Notes under the pieces: model-generated
The model's input: the letters and a program-made list of their open reading frames with translations, nothing else
The model's database searches: none
What the model was told of the DNA's origin: nothing
DNA from: Planosporangium flavigriseum
GTDB taxonomy: Bacteria; Actinomycetota; Actinomycetes; Mycobacteriales; Micromonosporaceae
Assembly (NCBI RefSeq): GCF_011947225.1
Contig: NZ_JAATVW010000003.1
Location: forward strand, 310,001 to 374,000
Length of the DNA stretch: 64,000 nucleotides
Direction: 5' to 3'
Translations under genes and position numbers: made by a program
Shown here: positions 58,701-64,000 of the stretch, piece by piece
Numbering within the stretch: the stretch's first letter is position 1
Layout of the letters: each line of letters opens with the position of its first letter

Positions 58701-60816
58701 CCGAGAACGCGTTCTCCATGTGCGGCCGGGTGTCGGCCAGCTCCCGGGCGTCGGCCGGCAGGCTCAGGCCGAAGTCGTACAGGTAGATGGACGCGTCGTC
58801 GCGCTGCACCTCGTACGGGCGCTCGTCGGTCACCCGCACCCCGAGGGAGTGCAGCACCGGAAGCACGGTCGACAGCATCATCGGCTCGCCGTACCGGAAG
58901 ACCTTGAACCTGACGTCGCGGTCGTCGGAGCGGCGCCGGTACACGTGCATCGCGAGCTGACCCGGCTCGTCGAGCAGTTCCAGCTTGGCGATGTCCTTGG
59001 CCGCCTCGCGCGGGGTGTGCTCGTCCTTGTACGCGTCCGGCAGCGCGTCGCTGTACCTCCGGCACAGCCGCTTGGCCTGCTCCTCGCCGAGCTTGCGTTC
59101 GAGCACCAGCTTGAAGTCCGCGTCCCACAGCCGAATGGCGTCGGACAGCTGGCGGATCAGCGCGTCGACGTCGATGTCGCGCGGCGGGTTGGCCGGGTCG
59201 GTACGCACGATGAAGTGGATCCGGGCGAGCAGCGACTCCGACACCCGGGTGGTGTAGTCGACCCCGACGCCGTTGAGCTCGCGCAGCAGGATTTCCTGGA
59301 GCTTGAGCCGGCTGGGTGTGGTGAACCGGTCCCGCGGCAGGTAGACCAGGCAGGAGATGAACCGCCCGTACGCGTCGCGACGCAGGAACAGGCGCAGTTG
59401 CCGCCGCCCCGCCGTACGCAGCACGCCCATCACCGTGCGGTACAGCTCCTCGGTGCCGATCTGGAAGAGCTCGTCGCGCGGGTAGGTCTCCAGGATCTCC
59501 AGCAGGTCCTTGCCGGAGTGGCTGCGCGGGGACAGCCCCGAACGCTGGATGACCTCGTTGACCTTCCGCTTGACCACCGGCAGGTCGCGCACGCTCGTGC
59601 GGTAGGCCGACGAGGAGAACAGGCCCAGGAAGCGACGCTCGCCGACGACGTTGCCGTCATTGTCGAAGATCTTGAAGCCGACGTAGTCGAGGTACGCCGA
59701 GCGATGCACGGTGGCGCGCGAGTTGGCCTTCGTGATGATCAGCAGCCGCTTCTCGAGCGCCTTGGCGTACGCCTCGGGGGTCATCGACGACAGCACGCGC
59801 GGCGCGGTCCGGTCGGCGCGCAGGATGCCCAGGCCGGTACCGAGGACGGCCTCCAGCAGCCGCTCGCCGTCGCCGGAGTCGACGAGCCGGTACTCGCGGT
59901 AGCCCAGGAACGTGAAGTGGTCGTCGACGAGCCAGCGCAGCAGTTCGACCGAGTCGGTGATGTCCTTGTCCGGCACCGGCAGGTGGGCTCCGGCCAGCTC
60001 GTCGGCGAGCGCGAGCGCCTGCAGGCGCATCTTCGGCCAGTCCTCGACTGCCTCGCGTACGTCGGTGAGGACCCGGTTCAGGTCGTTGGTGATCTGCTCG
60101 AGCGTCTTCTCGTCGCGGATGCGGTCGACCTCGATCCGCATCCAGCTCTCCACAATGTCACCGGGGTCGGCGTCCGAGGGCTCCACACCGGTACGGATTT
60201 CGCGCAGCGCGCCGAGCGGCTCGCGGCGGACCACCACCAGCGGGTGGGCCAGCAGGTGGATGTCGAGGTTCTCCGACGACAGCGCGGCGGTCACGGAGTC
60301 CACCAGGAACGGCATGTCGTCGGTGACGATCTCGATCGCGGTGTGCTCGGCCGCGGCAGCCGCCGGGGTGACCCTCAGCTTCAACTGGCCGCGCAGGCGC
60401 TCGCCGGCGAGTTCCCGGTGGGACTCGGTTGCGGCGACCAGGTCCGGCGCGGTCCGCCCCACCAGTTCCTCGTCGGTGACCAGCCGCCAGTAGTGCCCCA
60501 CCAGCTTGGCCAGGCCCCGGTCGCCGGTGTCGGTGGCCAGCGCTATCGCGTCGGTGACCAGCCGCTCCGCGTTCGGTAGGGGGTGTTCGAGCTCGACGTC
60601 ATCGGCGAGCCCACCCTCCAGCCGGTGCGCCGGGGCCGCCTTCTGGACTCTGCTCAACGCCCCGTCGGCTCCCGGCCAACCGTTCGCCGGATCGGCGTCG
60701 AGGCCTCCCGTACCGGTCAGGGTCTCCTCAAGAGTCGCAGCGTCCAGGCCGACCTGGGCCACCCGGGCCCCGGAGCCGGACACGTCATCGACACCCGCCG
60801 CAGTGTCGCGGTCCAT
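55750..60816 (-). CDS. NAD-dependent glutamate dehydrogenase, large (GDH-180) type
   Basis: 1688 aa from ATG 60816 (GGGGAG 7 nt upstream); an ATG at 60888 in the same frame with AGGTGG is an alternative. Long N-terminal regulatory part with ACT-like modules, then the catalytic core [20 protein letters not shown] and catalytic Lys in [15 protein letters not shown], and [17 protein letters not shown]. C-terminal helical extension. It converts glutamate to 2-oxoglutarate and ammonia and is usually allosterically controlled. Single-gene unit, divergent from the PBP gene. Confidence 0.94.
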   Translation of the reverse strand: [1688 protein letters not shown]

Positions 60817-61085
60817 GCGTGTACTCCCCTCGCCCCCACGACGCTGTGGGGGACCGTCTGTTTCCAGCCTAGGACCTACTTCGTCCATACCCGATCCACC
60901 TAAAGGGATCCCACCGTCAGGGCGACCCGGTATGCCCATTCGGGCAACAGCGGACTATCGGAAAGCGGACAAGCAGCGTGTTTGACCGGAAATTCCACGT
61001 GCACGAATTTGGCATCGTGGCGGACAATGCCGGATCGGGTCCCCGTGCGTTCACCTACGGGGACGGTCACGGGGAAGGAAACGAC

Positions 61086-63005
61086 ATGGCACTACCGGGT
61101 AGGCGCGGCCTGAGGCGCTGGACCGCCGGTCTCATCGGCTCCGCTCTGCTCGTGGGAGGTCTGAGCGCCTGCTCCTCGACGCCGCCGGACGACACGTTCA
61201 ACAGGTTCGCCCAGGGCCTCGCGAACGGCGACTTCGGCAGCCTGAACGTGACCACCTCGGCGGGTCAGCCGGTCAGCAAGGACATGCTGACCAAGCTCGA
61301 AGGTGACCTCGCCGGCAAGAAGCCGGCCATCAAGGTCGACAAGCCGGCGGTCAAGAACGACTCCGCCACCGCCACGCTCAGTTACTCCTGGCCCGTCGGC
61401 AACGGCGTGAAGTGGGATTACAAGAGCCTCGTCAAGGCCCAGAAGGCCAAGGACGACAAGTGGCAGGTCTACTTCGACGCCGCGACGCTGCACCCCGACC
61501 TGACCGCCACCGACACGATCGCCATCAAGCGCACCGCTGCGGACCGCGGCAACATCCTGGACGGGTCGGGCGCGCCGCTCACCTCCAAGCAAAAGATCAT
61601 CACGGTACGCGTACAGCCGAAGGAAGTTAACGACGCCGACGGCACGGTGAAGATCCTCGACGCCGCCCTCAAGTCGGTCAAGGCCGACGTCGGCGACATC
61701 GACCTCAGCGCCCTGCCACAGGAGATCAAGGCCGGCGGGACCGCTCCCATCGACGTCATCTCGCTGCGCGAGTCGACCTACGTCAAGATCCGAAGCACGA
61801 TCCACGACCTCGCCGGGCTGTACTTCGGCGAGAGTTCCCGGACGCTCGCGCCGACGTCCACGTTCGCCAAGGCGCTTCTCGGTCGAGTCGGGGACGTGAC
61901 GAAAGAGGTCATGGACAAAAACCCCGGCAAGTACCAGATCGGCGACCAGGTCGGCCTCGGCGGCCTGCAGCAGCAGTACGACGACCTGCTCGCCGGTTCG
62001 CCCGGGGTCTCGGTCGTGATCCCGGGCGCGGACGCCAACGCGGAGCCCAAGAAGGTGCTCTTCACCGCGGACCCCAAGCCGGGCGCCGCCCTCAAGACCA
62101 CCCTCGACCCGACGGTGCAGAACGCCGCCGAGGCCGCGCTCGCCGGCCAGCAGACCCGGTCGGCCCTCGTCGCCGTGCGGATCAGCGACGGGGCGATCGT
62201 CGCCGTCGCGAACGGCCCGAACGGCGGCGACCTGAACTTCGCCCTCACCGCGCAGGTACCGCCCGGCTCCACGTTCAAGGCTGTCACGGCCCTCGGGATC
62301 CTCGACAACGGCTCGGCGAACGCCAACACGGTCGTACCGTGCCCCAAGGAGTACACCGCCCAGGGCGGCACGCCGATCCACAACGCGCACGATTTCGTAC
62401 TGGGCGACGTCCCACTGCACGTCAACTTCGCCCAGTCGTGCAACACGGCGTTCGCGCAGTTGGGAGCGAAGCTAGGCCCCGACGGCCTGGCCGCCACCGC
62501 GAAGACGGTCGGCATCGGCATCCCGTGGGATCTCGGCACCCCCGCCTTCAGCGGCACCGTCGCGACCGGCGCCGACTCGGCGGAGCAGGCCGCGGCGGCC
62601 TTCGGGCAGGGCAAGACGCAGGTGTCGCCGGTAGCCCTCGCCGGCGCCGCGGCGGCGATCGCCCGCGGCCAGTGGCAGCAGCCAAAGTTGATCACCGAAC
62701 CGGCGCCGGCCAAGCCGGCAGAGCCCGGCCCGCAGCTCAAGCCCGAGTCGGTGGCGGCGCTGAAGCAGATGATGCGCGAGGTCGTCACCGACGGCACGGC
62801 GAAGTCGATCAGCAGCACGCCCGGTGCACCGCTCTACGGCAAGACCGGCACCGCCGAGTACGACAACAACGACCCGAACAAGACGCACTCGTGGTTCATG
62901 GGCTTCCGCGGCGACATCGCCTTCGCGGTGTTCGTCGAGAACGGCGGTCTGAGCAGCGACGCGGCCGTACCGGTCGCCGGCAAGTTCTGCGCAGCCCTGA
63001 AATGA
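61086..63005 (+). CDS. Lipoprotein-type class B penicillin-binding protein (MecA-like N-terminus)
   Basis: 639 aa from ATG 61086 (GGAAGGAA upstream); upstream in-frame codons are rejected. Signal peptide with lipobox LSAC. NTF2-like MecA_N domain (about 35-150), PBP dimer domain with RTAADRGNILDG, transpeptidase with active-site S395-T-F-K398, S451-C-N453 and K586-T-G. Cross-links peptidoglycan outside the membrane; PBP2A-like N-domains are common in actinobacteria and do not by themselves prove beta-lactam resistance. Confidence 0.95.
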   Translation: MALPGRRGLRRWTAGLIGSALLVGGLSACSSTPPDDTFNRFAQGLANGDFGSLNVTTSAGQPVSKDMLTKLEGDLAGKKPAIKVDKPAVKNDSATATLSYSWPVGNGVKWDYKSLVKAQKAKDDKWQVYFDAATLHPDLTATDTIAIKRTAADRGNILDGSGAPLTSKQKIITVRVQPKEVNDADGTVKILDAALKSVKADVGDIDLSALPQEIKAGGTAPIDVISLRESTYVKIRSTIHDLAGLYFGESSRTLAPTSTFAKALLGRVGDVTKEVMDKNPGKYQIGDQVGLGGLQQQYDDLLAGSPGVSVVIPGADANAEPKKVLFTADPKPGAALKTTLDPTVQNAAEAALAGQQTRSALVAVRISDGAIVAVANGPNGGDLNFALTAQVPPGSTFKAVTALGILDNGSANANTVVPCPKEYTAQGGTPIHNAHDFVLGDVPLHVNFAQSCNTAFAQLGAKLGPDGLAATAKTVGIGIPWDLGTPAFSGTVATGADSAEQAAAAFGQGKTQVSPVALAGAAAAIARGQWQQPKLITEPAPAKPAEPGPQLKPESVAALKQMMREVVTDGTAKSISSTPGAPLYGKTGTAEYDNNDPNKTHSWFMGFRGDIAFAVFVENGGLSSDAAVPVAGKFCAALK

Positions 63006-63017
63006 CTCGGATCCGGC

Positions 63018-63051
63018 GACACTTGGCGGGCCTGTCACCCCGCCAGGTGTC
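63018..63051 (+). terminator. Hairpin terminator after the PBP gene
   Basis: 13-bp stem GACACTTGGCGGG with its complement (arms 63018-63030 and 63039-63051, one G-U), 12 bp after the PBP stop; between convergent genes. Confidence 0.7.
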
Positions 63052-63141
63052 CCCGAGCAGATCGGGCAGACCCTGCAGGGCTTGAGAACTTTTTCACACA
63101 GCGCAGCCAGGGGTCCGGTCGCGACGACGGTCGGATTCGGT

Positions 63142-64000
63142 TCAGGCGGTCTCGGCCGGTGGCACGTGCGTCGCGGACGGATCCGCCGGAGGGCGGGACG
63201 CGGGGACCTGACCGCTACCGGCGGCGCGTACCTGCTCGGCCAGCCCGGCGAGCGGCGAGCGCTTCGCCGCCTCAGCCGGAGCCGGCGTGGCCGGTTCCTT
63301 TTCAGCGGTCGAATCTTCGTTCGGCGCCTCCCGCCGACGCAGCGGGGTGCCTCCGACGCGCCGTCGTGACAGCGCGGCCCGGTCGGCATTGAGGTCGGCC
63401 ACGCTCATCCGGTCGAGCGGCGAGCGCTGCGCCGCCACCTTCGCCGGAGACGGTTGCGCGTTGACCGTGGGAACCTCAGCGGCCCCGGTCGGTTCGCCCG
63501 CGTCGTCATCGCCTTCGGGCTGCGCGCTCTCGGCCGCGACCGCAACCGGTGCGAGCGGCACCGGCTCCTCCTCCGAACGCGGCTGCGGCACCGGCACGGT
63601 CGGGGTCAGCACGTCCCAGTCCAGCGGCGCGACGCCTGCCGCTGGCGCCAACCCCACCACGAGCGATTCGACGAGTTCGGCGGCGTACGCGCCCGTCGGG
63701 TCGTAGTCGGGGTCGAAGACAGTGATCTCCACGCCCAGGCAGTTCGGCGTGGCCACGAGGCCGGAGAGCAGAAGTTCCAGTTCGGCGTACGCGATCCCGC
63801 CCGGATCGGGCGCGTCGACCGCCGGCATCACCGCCGGGTCGAGCACGTCGACGTCGAGGTGCACCCAGTACCCGAGGCAGTCACCGAGCACCCGGCGCGC
63901 CCACTGCGCGGAGCGGGCCGCGCCTTCGGCCCGCAACTGCGGCACCGGACGGTGGGCGATGCCGGCCGCGTTCAGGTCGAACCGGTGCTCGTCGTGGGTA
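63142..64000 (-). CDS. Arginase-family hydrolase with long Pro/Ala-rich C-terminal extension (5' end cut by window)
   Basis: The frame is open from 64000 (no start in window) and its core matches ureohydrolases: HRPVPQLRAEGAAR, then YWVHLDVDVLDPAVMPAVDAP with the metal-binding DxDxxDP (here DVDVLDP), and ITVFDPDYDPTGAYA. About 130 residues after the catalytic domain are Pro/Ala/Glu-rich and not part of the standard fold. Substrate unresolved (arginine, agmatine or a related guanidino compound). Start and N-terminus lie beyond the window. Confidence 0.83.
   Translation of the reverse strand, partial: THDEHRFDLNAAGIAHRPVPQLRAEGAARSAQWARRVLGDCLGYWVHLDVDVLDPAVMPAVDAPDPGGIAYAELELLLSGLVATPNCLGVEITVFDPDYDPTGAYAAELVESLVVGLAPAAGVAPLDWDVLTPTVPVPQPRSEEEPVPLAPVAVAAESAQPEGDDDAGEPTGAAEVPTVNAQPSPAKVAAQRSPLDRMSVADLNADRAALSRRRVGGTPLRRREAPNEDSTAEKEPATPAPAEAAKRSPLAGLAEQVRAAGSGQVPASRPPADPSATHVPPAETA

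Noticed and set aside
57547-60579. 1010-codon plus-strand open frame opposite glutamate dehydrogenase
   Set aside because: Shadow of the GC-rich minus gene: low-complexity Arg/Val/Gly protein with no domain, fully contained in a recognised enzyme gene.

Overview
The window comes from a very GC-rich actinobacterium. GTG starts are frequent, and many genes have a -10-like hexamer 6-8 nt before the start codon (apparently leaderless). The gene order (branched-chain amino acid cluster; etfBA, cysteine desulfurase, mnmA, MetE-like gene, ligA, gatCAB) suggests Micromonosporales, probably Micromonosporaceae. The species cannot be named from sequence alone. No rRNA, tRNA or CRISPR array was recognised.

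Layout. 1-2.6 kb: edge of a fumarylacetoacetate hydrolase-family gene, a conserved protein usually labelled 3-methyladenine DNA glycosylase, and a membrane protein. 2.8-11.4 kb: accessory island with two adjacent LAL-type (AAA plus LuxR HTH) regulators, one carrying a 27-bp in-frame tandem repeat; a 2.3-kb mobile element with an IS5-family DDE transposase and a TnpB RuvC nuclease inside one pair of terminal inverted repeats; a small Cys-rich protein; and a broken endonuclease V remnant. 12.5-25.2 kb: branched-chain amino acid genes (cimA, ilvE, leuB, ilvC, ilvN, ilvB, ilvD), with leader-peptide attenuators before cimA and ilvB that share a sequence module, and a GGDEF-EAL protein upstream of ilvB. 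25.3-30.2 kb: DedA protein, PH-like membrane protein, hydroxyacid dehydrogenase, secreted sugar dehydrogenase, metallophosphoesterase. 30.3-44 kb: gatB-gatA-gatC, ligA, an MMPL transporter, a membrane-anchored PemK-like protein, MetE-like protein, mnmA, cysteine desulfurase, etfA-etfB. 44.2-53 kb: small membrane proteins, HAD hydrolase, soluble GAF-MCP protein, TPP enzyme, enoyl-CoA hydratase, YccF, an ABC ATPase and a ROK repressor. 53.2-64 kb: NagZ-like hexosaminidase, an AbiEi/DUF559-like protein, giant NAD-glutamate dehydrogenase, a lipoprotein class B PBP, and a partial arginase-family gene.

How it works together. CimA makes citramalate from pyruvate, a threonine-independent route to isoleucine. 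LeuB, IlvC, IlvBN, IlvD and IlvE supply most remaining steps; leuA, leuCD and serA are not in the window. GatCAB amidates mischarged tRNA, and the cysteine desulfurase probably supplies sulfur to MnmA. EtfAB links acyl-CoA dehydrogenation to respiration, and an operator-like palindrome upstream of etfBA recurs before the TPP enzyme at 48-49.6 kb.

Most notable: the IS5-TnpB element; the paired attenuators; a family of long near-perfect intergenic palindromes at operon ends, many with GATC in their outer part, one of which forms the last codons of a gene; and the operator shared by etfBA and the TPP enzyme.
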